A stretch of 16,332 nt of DNA from Thermoleophilia bacterium (GTDB lineage Bacteria > Actinomycetota > Thermoleophilia > Gaiellales > SKUG01): contig JAGQUL010000235.1 in the NCBI GenBank assembly GCA_020438525.1, positions 1 through 16,332 of the forward strand, in the 5' to 3' direction. The position numbers and the translations under genes are program-made. The notes beneath the pieces are model-generated. The model saw nothing but the letters and a program-made list of their open reading frames with translations. It made no database searches and was not told the origin of the DNA. Positions 7,161 to 14,505 of this stretch are shown here, piece after piece; position 1 is the stretch's first letter, and each line of letters begins with the position of its first letter.

Positions 7161-7198
7161 TAGGTAATTCCACCTGACCTAGGTACCTAGGTAATTCC
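7161..7198. repeat. Direct and palindromic repeat cluster upstream of the 83-residue gene
   Basis: TAGGTAATTCC occurs at 7161-7171 and 7188-7198, a period of 27 bp. Between and overlapping them, ACCTAGGT, itself palindromic, occurs twice in tandem (7177-7184 and 7185-7192), making a 16-bp perfect palindrome. The stretch is clearly richer in A and T than its surroundings. It lies about 90-120 bases upstream of the minus-strand 83-residue gene, where an operator would be expected. The rest of the 219-bp gap holds the hairpin at 7253-7278 and nothing else recognisable. Confidence 0.6.
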
Positions 7199-7252
7199 GA
7201 CTCCGCGCGCCGTGATCGCAGGCACGCTCGCGCTCTTGTTCACGTGCGCGCG

Positions 7253-7278
7253 TCGCGCGCGATCGCGACCGCGCGCGA
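7253..7278 (-). terminator. Hairpin downstream of the EF-hand gene, probable terminator
   Basis: TCGCGCGCG (7253-7261) pairs exactly with CGCGCGCGA (7270-7278), a 9-bp all-but-one GC stem with an 8-base loop. It lies 17 bases past the stop of the minus-strand EF-hand gene. No T-run follows. Confidence 0.5.
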
Positions 7279-7294
7279 GACAGGCGGCGGGGTA

Positions 7295-7801
7295 TCAGCC
7301 CTGCAGCTCGGCGTAGAGGCGCTGTGCGGCCTCGGGCGAGATGCGCCCGTCCACGGCCACGTCGGCGCCGACCGTGGCTGCCTCGGTTCGATCGAGCGCC
7401 GAATCCGCATTCGTGTCGTAGCGGTCGACGAGTCCCTGGATCAGGTGTGCTGCGCCCGCGGAGCCCCAACCACCGACGCGCGGGGCGTCGGACGCGTCGA
7501 GGCGTCCGTCGTCGCCACCACCGAGGTTCGTGACGATTGCCGCGGCGAACTCCGACTGCTCGACGCCGCCGGGCTTGACCGTGGGCAGCAGACCGTCTGC
7601 GGGCCACGACAGGCCGATCGGGAGCGTGCTCGACGCGCCCGTGGGCGGCACGGGAGCCGGTCCGGGCGACGGCGACGGCAGCGGTCCGTCATGTGGTGGG
7701 TCGGCGCCGTCGTGATGCCCGGCAGCGCCGATCGCGACGGCGATGCCGATCGCTCCTGCAGCGAGCAGGCCCGCGCTGAGTGCGATTCCGATTGGACGCA
7801 T
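7295..7801 (-). CDS. Secreted or membrane-anchored EF-hand protein
   Basis: The 168-residue protein starts with a signal peptide or N-terminal anchor (hydrophobic residues 4-27, no lipobox cysteine). A Pro-rich linker (about 35-55) follows, then a globular part. DTNADSALDRTE at 129-140 is a canonical EF-hand loop, with Asp129, Asn131, Asp133, Asp137 and Glu140 as calcium ligands. GGGDDGRLDASD at 94-105 looks like a second, degenerate loop, and DVAVDGRISPEA at 147-158 a possible third. A calcium-binding extracytoplasmic role is likely; the exact function is unknown. The ATG has a strong GGGGGAG about six bases upstream. It is divergent from the M4 metallopeptidase gene with 226 bp between starts, so the two may be co-regulated. 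M4 enzymes are usually calcium-stabilised, so a functional link is plausible but unproven. Confidence 0.78.
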   Translation of the reverse strand: MRPIGIALSAGLLAAGAIGIAVAIGAAGHHDGADPPHDGPLPSPSPGPAPVPPTGASSTLPIGLSWPADGLLPTVKPGGVEQSEFAAAIVTNLGGGDDGRLDASDAPRVGGWGSAGAAHLIQGLVDRYDTNADSALDRTEAATVGADVAVDGRISPEAAQRLYAELQG

Positions 7802-7832
7802 CCGTCGCTCCCCCGATTGCGAATCCCGTCGT

Positions 7833-7853
7833 GCACGGCATCCCCGGCCGTGC
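7833..7853. promoter_or_regulatory. Inverted repeat between the EF-hand and M4 peptidase genes
   Basis: GCACGGC (7833-7839) and GCCGTGC (7847-7853) are exact complements around seven bases. They lie 31 bases upstream of the EF-hand start and far upstream of the M4 start, in the shared intergenic region. The pair could be an operator or a hairpin in the EF-hand leader. The repeat is short, so chance is possible. Confidence 0.3.
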
Positions 7854-7931
7854 TCGTCGCCTGTTCATCGAGGTTCGCGGTGCGCCGGTTTCGCCGATTC
7901 GGTCGGCGCCCGTGCCGGTGGCCGCTTTCGA

Positions 7932-7960
7932 TTGACGGATCTGGACGCCCGTCGGACACT
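7932..7960 (+). promoter_or_regulatory. Candidate sigma-70-type promoter for the M4 peptidase gene
   Basis: TTGACG (7932-7937) is separated by exactly 17 bp from GACACT (7955-7960). The -35 box matches five of six consensus positions; the -10 box keeps only the A at position 2, the A at position 4 and the final T. Transcription would begin near 7967 and give a leader of about 60 bases. Confidence 0.45.
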
Positions 7961-8027
7961 GGAAACGGACGACTCGCAGCGCCGTGGACAGGCTGCTGCG
8001 CGACATGCGACCCCCAGGGACGACGCG

Positions 8028-10586
8028 ATGGATCGCTTCGAGCACGAGCAGCAGGGCGCGCGACACGGGTACCTGCCCGGTGAGCGGGTGCAGCTGTGCA
8101 TGCGGATCATCGACGATGCGCCGAAGCCCGCCGCTGCCGCCACGCCGAAGCCCACGCCTACACCCACGAGCAGCGACTCGGCCCGGGCCGCCTTGAAGCA
8201 TCCCGCGCGGTCCCCGTCGTCGACTGCCTCCACGTCCACCACGAAGCAGTCGACACACGGCAAGCCGGTCGCAACGGCAGTTGCCAAGCCCGAGCCGAAG
8301 CCCGAACCATCACCCAAGGCGAGCGGCAAGAAGCCCGCGGCAGGACTCACCGACGCGCACAAGGCGGCACGAACGACGGTTGCGAAGGACGACAGGCCCG
8401 CCACCGACGCACCGAAGCAGCCCACCGAGACGAGTGATTCGGCTCGCGCGGCGAGCAAGGCGAACGTACGAACACCGAGCTCGACCTCGAGCCATGAGCA
8501 GCAGGTGGAAGCGCAGGCCAGGCAGGCCGAGCGTGACAAGCTCAACGACGCGAAGAACATCGACGCGACCGTCACGCCGGAGCAGCGCACGAAGCTGCAG
8601 GCCGAGCAGGACGAGTTCCTTGGCATCGACCGGCAGGACACGGACACGCCGACCAAGTCAGGCAAGCTCGGAACGATCGCCGGTGCGGCGGGAGGCGCGA
8701 CACCGAACGCGCCCGAGCAGCCCCCCGCTCCCGACGACGCCCCGAAGCAGCAACCGGAACCCGGCGGCGAGTTCGACGACTCACCGGCCCAGGGGATCAA
8801 GATCGATCCGCACGTAGCTGCCCCCGGTGCCTCGCCTGCAGGCGGCACGACACAGCACACCCAGGAGGAGTGGCTCGAGTTCCTCGGCGGCCGCGAGTAC
8901 TGGGTCGGCGACGATGGCGACGTGTGGCACATCGACGTGCTCGACGACGGCACGACCACGCTCAGCCGCAACGATGATCCCGACGGGCAGGTCAACCCGC
9001 CACAGATCGGGCCGAACCGCACGACGCGTGCGCGCGGCGGCGGTCTCGGAGGCGTCGTCGGCGGCGGGGCGACCACGCCGAAGGGTGCCGGCACGCCGGG
9101 TCAGGGCAAGCCCAAGGCCGGTGAGTCGTCGGCCGAAGGCGTCGACGGACACGACCACGCGAGCGAGTATCAGGTCGAGGTTCCTGCCACCGTCGACGAG
9201 GCGATCAAGCAGCAGGAGCTGCAGGGCATGCGCATCGCCCAGGACACGCTGCCTCCCGCCGATTCGCGAACGGCGAGCGGCATGTCGATCATGATGCCCG
9301 ACGGTTCGGCGGTCACGTCTGCGACCACGAAGGAGCACTGGGACGTCGGCGTCGACCGGACCTCGACCACCCGCAACCGCGTCGGCGACGACGACGCGCT
9401 GAGCGGCTTCGAGAACTACGTGGTGACCGAGGCGCGTCACGACGACGGCTCCCGCGTGCGCAGCACGAATCGCGCGTCCGGCGGCGTCTACTCGCATGGG
9501 CTCACGCAGGTCGACTCCGCGATGGGGTCAGGCCTCTCGATTCCGTTCGACACGCAGACGACGGTCACTATCACGGCCGCGGACGGAAGCCGCCGCTCGA
9601 CCGACAGCAAGCGGCCGAGTCCACGCGAGACGCCCACTACGACCGACGAGCTGCGACGGGTCCAGGACGAGCTCGGGCTCGCCTACGAAGCGGCTGCGTC
9701 CCGCCAGGATCGTCCCGACGACATCGTCGATGCGCTGTTCCAGGACGCGAACTCCACGATGGCGCGCATCGATGCGAACGAGATCCAGCGCGCGGCTCGG
9801 GAAGGGGCGCGCAACATCGCGAAGGATGATCCCGACGCGATCACGGACTACGCCGACATGACGTTCGAGGATGTCCGCGCGCGATACGCCGAGTTCGGGC
9901 TCGATGCGGCGGCAGGCAACGAGGACATCGATCGCGACTGGTTGTCCGACGACCCGAACGTTCGCAGCAACGCGGCCTACTTCTCCGACGACGACGAGAT
10001 GAAGTTCGGCACGCTCGAGGACGGCACGCCGTTCGCTGCCTCCGACGACGTGATCGCGCACGAGTTCGCGCATCGCATCACCGAGCACAACGGCGGCGTG
10101 AACTACCACGGCGAGTCGGGCGCGATCAACGAGTCGCTCTCCGACACGCTCGCAGCCGCGGTCGACACGGAGGACTGGATCGTCGGCGAGGACATCGTCG
10201 AGGGTGGCGTGCGCGACATGTCGGCGAAGCACACGATGGACGACTTCGTCGAGACCACCGACGACCACGGAGGCGTTCACACGAACTCCGCGATCCCCAA
10301 CTACGCCGCGTACCTGATCGGCGACGACCTCGGTCGCGACACGATGGGCCGGATCTACGCCCGCACGATGAACGACTACCTGTCGCCCGACATGAAGTTC
10401 ACGGACCTCGCGGTCGGCACATGGCGTGCCGCGGTCGACCTGTACGGCGAGACCAGCAAGGAAGCCGCCGCGGTGCGCGAGGCGTGGGACGGCGTGCTGC
10501 TGCTGAACGGCGACACCAGCATCTACGACGAGCAACGCGGCACGGTCGGAAGCGGCGGCGGCGGTAGCGGCTCGGGATCCTGGTAG
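8028..10586 (+). CDS. M4-family (thermolysin-like) metallopeptidase with long disordered N-terminal region
   Basis: The 852-residue protein has the full M4 active site at its C-terminal end. HEFAH at 678-682 supplies two zinc histidines and the catalytic Glu679. The third ligand is Glu702 in GAINESLSD, exactly 20 residues after the second histidine as in thermolysin. Tyr693 and His751 (in GGVHTNSAIPN) match thermolysin Tyr157 and His231. Upstream are residues 1-30 (charged, no signal peptide), a Pro/Ala/Lys-rich disordered stretch to about 275 with a 21-residue imperfect repeat (48-68 and 135-155), a small acidic domain around 278-320 (EEWLEFLGGREYWVGDDGDVW), a Gly-rich linker and a middle domain (about 380-530). 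The tail is Gly/Ser-rich. Usual M4 enzymes are secreted with a signal peptide and a FTP/PepSY propeptide; neither is visible. The start is fixed by AGGGA at 8016-8020, seven bases before the ATG. The target is unknown. Confidence 0.85.
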   Translation: MDRFEHEQQGARHGYLPGERVQLCMRIIDDAPKPAAAATPKPTPTPTSSDSARAALKHPARSPSSTASTSTTKQSTHGKPVATAVAKPEPKPEPSPKASGKKPAAGLTDAHKAARTTVAKDDRPATDAPKQPTETSDSARAASKANVRTPSSTSSHEQQVEAQARQAERDKLNDAKNIDATVTPEQRTKLQAEQDEFLGIDRQDTDTPTKSGKLGTIAGAAGGATPNAPEQPPAPDDAPKQQPEPGGEFDDSPAQGIKIDPHVAAPGASPAGGTTQHTQEEWLEFLGGREYWVGDDGDVWHIDVLDDGTTTLSRNDDPDGQVNPPQIGPNRTTRARGGGLGGVVGGGATTPKGAGTPGQGKPKAGESSAEGVDGHDHASEYQVEVPATVDEAIKQQELQGMRIAQDTLPPADSRTASGMSIMMPDGSAVTSATTKEHWDVGVDRTSTTRNRVGDDDALSGFENYVVTEARHDDGSRVRSTNRASGGVYSHGLTQVDSAMGSGLSIPFDTQTTVTITAADGSRRSTDSKRPSPRETPTTTDELRRVQDELGLAYEAAASRQDRPDDIVDALFQDANSTMARIDANEIQRAAREGARNIAKDDPDAITDYADMTFEDVRARYAEFGLDAAAGNEDIDRDWLSDDPNVRSNAAYFSDDDEMKFGTLEDGTPFAASDDVIAHEFAHRITEHNGGVNYHGESGAINESLSDTLAAAVDTEDWIVGEDIVEGGVRDMSAKHTMDDFVETTDDHGGVHTNSAIPNYAAYLIGDDLGRDTMGRIYARTMNDYLSPDMKFTDLAVGTWRAAVDLYGETSKEAAAVREAWDGVLLLNGDTSIYDEQRGTVGSGGGGSGSGSW

Positions 10587-10590
10587 TCGT

Positions 10591-10621
10591 CGCCCGTCCG
10601 TGAGCCGCGAGGGCACGGGCG
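10591..10621 (+). terminator. Possible terminator hairpin after the M4 gene
   Basis: CGCCCGT (10591-10597) and ACGGGCG (10615-10621) are exact complements with a 17-base loop, starting five bases after the M4 stop. The long loop and absence of a T-run make this a moderate call. Confidence 0.4.
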
Positions 10622-10688
10622 GCCACCTGCGTGTCCGCATGCGCCGTTCCTGACGGGCAATCACCCACGGAACCTGTCGGAACGTGGC

Positions 10689-10694
10689 TACACT
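10689..10694 (+). promoter_or_regulatory. Possible -10 element for the SepIVA-like gene
   Basis: TACACT lies about 65 bases before the SepIVA-like ATG, in the 173-bp gap after the M4 gene. The -35 position at 17 bp reads CACGGA and is poor, so this is a low-confidence site. Confidence 0.3.
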
Positions 10695-10759
10695 GCCGCC
10701 GACGACAGTGAAGCCCCGGCATCGACTCCCCGGTGCCCGGCAGGAAGGTGAAGTTCCAC

Positions 10760-11227
10760 ATGGACGTCCTGGTCCTCATCGACAAGCTCGACGACCTCAT
10801 CCACAACGCGAAGACCGTGCCGCTCACCGATACGGTCCGCATCGAGAAGGAAGAGATCTACGACATCCTCGACCAGATGCGCGCCTCGATCCCCGAGGAG
10901 ATCAAGCAGGCTCGCTGGATCGTCAAGGAGCGCACCGACATGCTGGCCGAGGCCAAGCGCGAGGCGGAGCGCCTGATCCAGGAGGCCCGTGACAAGGCCG
11001 AGGAGATCGCCAGCCGCGAGGAAGTCGTGCGCATCGCACACGAGCAGTCCGACGCGATCCTCAGCGAGGCCGAGGCCCGCGCCCACGAGATGAACACCGG
11101 CGCGATCGACTACGCCGACGAGGTGTTCGGAACGCTCGAGGCGAACCTCGACAAGTTCCTCAACGCGGTGAGCCGCTCGCGCGACAAGCTCGCGCAGCGT
11201 GCGATGGCCGGCAGCGCGCACGAGTAG
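10760..11227 (+). CDS. SepIVA/DivIVA-like coiled-coil protein
   Basis: The 155-residue protein begins with a short DivIVA-type domain (VLIDKLDDLIHNAKTVPLTD, then an EIYDILDQMRASIPEEIKQA segment). It continues as a coiled coil rich in AEAKREAERLIQEARDKAEE-type heptads. This is the pattern of mycobacterial SepIVA (Rv2927c family), which localises to the septum and helps organise cell-envelope growth. The neighbour order also matches, since in mycobacteria that gene lies next to a DUF177 gene. The protein is shorter than SepIVA, which is about 245 residues in mycobacteria, and lacks most of the extended coil. In databases such proteins are often labelled ATPase or ATP synthase subunit B/H because of the heptads, but no ATPase motif is present. 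ATG 10760 has AGGTGA eight bases upstream; a GTG at 10733 would add nine residues that fit the family less well. Confidence 0.75.
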   Translation: MDVLVLIDKLDDLIHNAKTVPLTDTVRIEKEEIYDILDQMRASIPEEIKQARWIVKERTDMLAEAKREAERLIQEARDKAEEIASREEVVRIAHEQSDAILSEAEARAHEMNTGAIDYADEVFGTLEANLDKFLNAVSRSRDKLAQRAMAGSAHE

Positions 11228-11254
11228 CGCAGCGCCGCATCCAGATCGACCGCC

Positions 11255-11287
11255 AGGCCCGTTCCTGCACCTCGCAGGGGCGGGCCT
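11255..11287. terminator. Strong hairpin between convergent genes, bidirectional terminator
   Basis: AGGCCCGTTCCTGC (11255-11268) pairs with GCAGGGGCGGGCCT (11274-11287) along all 14 positions, two as G-T wobbles, around a 5-base loop. It lies between the SepIVA-like stop and the stop of the minus-strand repeat protein. A TTCGGCGTTCTT stretch follows on the plus side. Confidence 0.7.
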
Positions 11288-11301
11288 TCGGCGTTCTTCG
11301 A

Positions 11302-14300
11302 TCACCAGCTGAGCAGCTCGCCGCCCGCCGCCGACGACGATTCGACGGGCTCCTCGGGCACGCGACGCGCGAGTGCCGCGAGCAGGTCCGCGGCCGCCAC
11401 CGCGCGACCGTGCTCGGCGTAGTCCGGGTGCCACGCATAGCCGTCGCTGAGCGACCCGTTCGCCCGCGCGGCGTTTCGCTCGAGCAGCGAACGCAGCTGA
11501 CCGACGACGGTGCGGCTGGCAGGATCCAGCGCCGACTCGTCGAGCCCGGCAAGGACCATCTGTGCCTTGTACGTCGCCCACTGGACGATCTGCTTGTCGC
11601 CGCTGTCGCGGCTCGGCCCCAGCACCTCTGCGAGCAGCTCCAGCCGGCTGATGCCGTGTCGTGCCAGCTCCGAGTCGCTCGCGTCGAGCAGGATCGGCGC
11701 GAGCATCGTGTCGACGTCGGCAAGGCGAAGCGGCTCGCCCGCTCGTCGCGAGGCCGCCACCACGCGATCGAGTGCGTCCGGCAGCTCCGCGACGAGGCCG
11801 GCGCGCGTCGATCGCACCACCAGATCGGCGCGCTCGATCGCGCCCGACAGCGCGACCGAGCTGAGCGACGAGGTGGTGTTGCCGCCGAGCTCGGCGATGG
11901 GTGGGCGCACGTCGACCGGCATCGACGCGAGCAGCGCGACACGGCGCTGCTCGGAAGCGTTCAGCTGCAGCGGCAGGGGGCGCATCAGCAGGTCCGCCAG
12001 CTCCAGCGTGTGCTCGGCGCGGGTGGCACCCGTTCGTGCCGCTTCGTCTACTGCGTCGAGCGCGAGTCGAAGCAGTGCGAGGTTCGTGCGTCGATGTGGA
12101 TCCTGAGCCGTCATGTTCGGTCGCCAGGTCGCGCCCAGCCGCGCAGCGTCGGGAACGTTCGGCTCGACCGCGCGCATCGAGGCGGGCAGGCCGTCGAGCG
12201 CAGCGATTCGCCGCAGCTGGTCGGCGCTCAGCTGCTGGTCGGGGATCGCCAACAGGCTGCGGAGCTCCCGGTCGACCGTCTCGGCCGTGGCACCGCTTCG
12301 CATCAGCTCGCCGCGCTCGAGCGCCAACGCCAGGCTCGTGCGCTCTCGTTCGATCAGGTCGCGCGCGCCGGCGATCGTGGTGTGCCAGTCATCGCCGGTA
12401 GCGAGACGCGCGATCGTGCCGTCGCCGGATCGAGCCACCGTCGTGTCGATCGGTCGCGCATCGCCAGGCAGCGAGGTGAGCATCTGGATTCGGCGAAGCG
12501 CTGCCTCGTCGAGCTGGTCGAAGGGTCGCTGGACGAGCTCGCGCAGCTCGTCGGCGGCCGCCGATACGCTGAACCCGTCCGAGCCTGCGAGCCGGCGCGC
12601 GTCGTTCCAGACGCGGACCTCGTCGACCGCGCGGCCCAGGTCGGTGCTCGACGGGTCGCCCAGGTGCCTGAGCAGTCGTGCAGGGGAGCCGAGCCCGGGG
12701 GAAGCGCTTCCTTCGACGAGCAGCAGCGTCGCCATTCGATCGATGTCGCTCGCGTCCAGCTGATCGGCCGGTCGCGCGAGCAGGTCGTCCAGCTCGTCCA
12801 GCACGACCTGACGAGTGATGCCCGCCTGGTTCGCGACCCGCTCGGCATCGAGCATCAGTCCAAGCCGCCGAGCGACGTATCGGCCCAGGGCTCCGGAGCC
12901 GGGAAGCTCACCGTCGAGCATGCGGTAGTAGCGATCCTCCGCGCTCAGGTTCAGCTTCCCGTACGCCGCGTCGAGCAGGTCATCGATATGCGCGGCACCC
13001 GGTGGTCGAGCCTCGTTCGGCAGCACGACCAGCGCCGCAGCCGCCTGCTCGGCCTCGGCGCTCGTCGGTGCGCCATCGGCTGCAGCGAGCTGCGCGAATT
13101 CGTCGAACATCCTCGCGCGATCGCCACCGGTTCGACGCAGGAAGTCCCACGTCGACGACACCAGCTCGGGGCGGCGCCCACGCAGCGATCCATCGTCGAT
13201 CGACGTCACCAGCTCGCGCGCCCACGGCCTCGATGCGGCATCGCCGATGAGCAGCTCCGGCTGGTCGGTGGCAAGCCGTGCACGACGGCGAATCACCTCG
13301 ATGCTCGGGTGGCGACGACCAAGCCGGTCCAGCGTCCCCTGCAGCCGTTCCGGCGTCTGCGATGCGAGCTCGATCCATGCATCGCGAAGCGCATCGACCT
13401 CGTCGGGCATGAGCTCGGAGGTCGACGTCGGCAGCGGCATGTCCACGGCAAGCTCCGCGGGCAGCTCGCGCGCCGCCCGTGCGGCGTTCAGGCGCGAGCG
13501 GATCGGATGCTCCATCAGCTGCTCGAGCACGTCCACGACGACGTCCTCGCGGGTGGCCAGCGTCGCACGCATGCGCAGGTCGTGCAGCTGCAGGGGATCG
13601 AGCGCAACGGCCGACGTGGCATCGGCCTCGGCGAGCCATGCGGGCAGGCGTTCGAGCGGATCGAGCCCGTTGTGTCTGGCCACCACCTCGAAGCCGTCGC
13701 GCAGGTGATCGGCACGAACCTGCTCCTCGCTCGCAACCCGCAGCAGCGAGCGCCATGCATCGTTGGGCTCGAACGGCACAGCGGTTGCCGTGCGCCCGAG
13801 CTCCCACGCCGCGTTGCCGTGTCCGGAGCCGGCCGCAAGGAACGGTGCGACCTGACCGAGCTCGTCGGCACGCTCGGCCGCGATGATCGGCGCGGCGGCG
13901 ACCGCGCCTCGGTTGCCCGGCATCACCAGCGCCGTGTCGTGGAGAAATGCCGGAAGCTCTGCCGACGGGACCGCCAGGCCCGCGCCCGTCACCGTGAGCG
14001 TTTCAGCGGCGGTTCGCGCACGCCACATCGCCTGTTCGACCTCCCCGCGCTCCGCGGCGGTCAGCGCGCCCGATCCCGGGGCATGGCCCATCGCGGCGTG
14101 CTCGAGCCCGCGGGCGCCTTCGAGCGCATCGGCAAACGGAGCGCCCAACGGCTCGATGCGAGAGGCGGCGTCGCGCGCGAGCGACCCGAGCCCGACGAAG
14201 CCCTGATCGATGCGAGCGATCGCAGCGCGCTTGCCGAACAGTCGAGGCACCTCGAGATCGAGCACCGCGCGCGCCTGATCTGCAGCGCTCGTGAGCGCCT

Positions 14301-14337
14301 CGGCCGCACCGGTCACCTGTCGTGGATCAAGCCGCAT
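11302..14337 (-). CDS. Large helical protein with periodic internal motif, unknown function
   Basis: The 1011-residue product is not recognised. It is Ala/Leu/Arg-rich, almost entirely helical by inspection, and has no signal peptide, membrane helix or catalytic motif. A motif of the form EL..LL..P..QL.A....RI..L..LP...R recurs at residues about 413, 515, 597, 691 and 779, with a weaker copy near 875, a spacing of 82-102 residues. The first 150 residues form a separate helical region that starts MRLDPRQVTGAAEALTSAAD and resembles small helical-bundle N-termini only in general character. ATG 14337 is preferred because a GGGGGG run lies four bases upstream. GTG 14484 or ATG 14454 would add basic, low-complexity residues and reach almost to the divergent DUF177 start. 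It is inserted between the SepIVA-like gene and the DUF177 gene, which are close together in other actinobacteria. Confidence 0.75.
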   Translation of the reverse strand: MRLDPRQVTGAAEALTSAADQARAVLDLEVPRLFGKRAAIARIDQGFVGLGSLARDAASRIEPLGAPFADALEGARGLEHAAMGHAPGSGALTAAERGEVEQAMWRARTAAETLTVTGAGLAVPSAELPAFLHDTALVMPGNRGAVAAAPIIAAERADELGQVAPFLAAGSGHGNAAWELGRTATAVPFEPNDAWRSLLRVASEEQVRADHLRDGFEVVARHNGLDPLERLPAWLAEADATSAVALDPLQLHDLRMRATLATREDVVVDVLEQLMEHPIRSRLNAARAARELPAELAVDMPLPTSTSELMPDEVDALRDAWIELASQTPERLQGTLDRLGRRHPSIEVIRRRARLATDQPELLIGDAASRPWARELVTSIDDGSLRGRRPELVSSTWDFLRRTGGDRARMFDEFAQLAAADGAPTSAEAEQAAAALVVLPNEARPPGAAHIDDLLDAAYGKLNLSAEDRYYRMLDGELPGSGALGRYVARRLGLMLDAERVANQAGITRQVVLDELDDLLARPADQLDASDIDRMATLLLVEGSASPGLGSPARLLRHLGDPSSTDLGRAVDEVRVWNDARRLAGSDGFSVSAAADELRELVQRPFDQLDEAALRRIQMLTSLPGDARPIDTTVARSGDGTIARLATGDDWHTTIAGARDLIERERTSLALALERGELMRSGATAETVDRELRSLLAIPDQQLSADQLRRIAALDGLPASMRAVEPNVPDAARLGATWRPNMTAQDPHRRTNLALLRLALDAVDEAARTGATRAEHTLELADLLMRPLPLQLNASEQRRVALLASMPVDVRPPIAELGGNTTSSLSSVALSGAIERADLVVRSTRAGLVAELPDALDRVVAASRRAGEPLRLADVDTMLAPILLDASDSELARHGISRLELLAEVLGPSRDSGDKQIVQWATYKAQMVLAGLDESALDPASRTVVGQLRSLLERNAARANGSLSDGYAWHPDYAEHGRAVAAADLLAALARRVPEEPVESSSAAGGELLSW

Positions 14338-14493
14338 GCGCCCCCCGCGCCCGACGTGACGTTCCCGTGCCAGATCGTCGAGAGCGGGGTTCGATGCGTT
14401 TCGTCGAAGGATCGGCCTCGCGACGGCCGTGTTCAAGGCTGATCCGAAGCGCATCCGGGGCACGGACCGACGAGCCACGGGCACCGATCGCGC

Positions 14494-14499
14494 TACAGT
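14494..14499 (+). promoter_or_regulatory. -10 element for a leaderless DUF177 mRNA
   Basis: TACAGT ends six bases before the ATG at 14506, so transcription would begin at or beside the A of the start codon. There is no Shine-Dalgarno sequence. This is the usual arrangement of leaderless genes in actinobacteria. Confidence 0.5.
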
Positions 14500-14505
14500 T
14501 GCGCA

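Noticed and set aside
7743..8027. Upstream extension of the M4 peptidase frame
   Set aside because: It overlaps the start of the divergent EF-hand gene, gives Arg-rich sequence without a signal peptide, and the ATG at 8028 has a good ribosome-binding site.
10733..10759. Earlier GTG start of the SepIVA-like gene
   Set aside because: The family begins just before the VLxxIDxLD segment, and AGGTGA sits at ideal distance from the ATG at 10760.
11410..14442. Open frame of 1010 codons on the plus strand opposite the large helical gene
   Set aside because: The translation is an Arg/His/Gln-rich shadow without domains or a ribosome-binding site, whereas the minus-strand frame shows internal repeats and helical amphipathicity. 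The minus strand is preferred, though neither has a recognised family.
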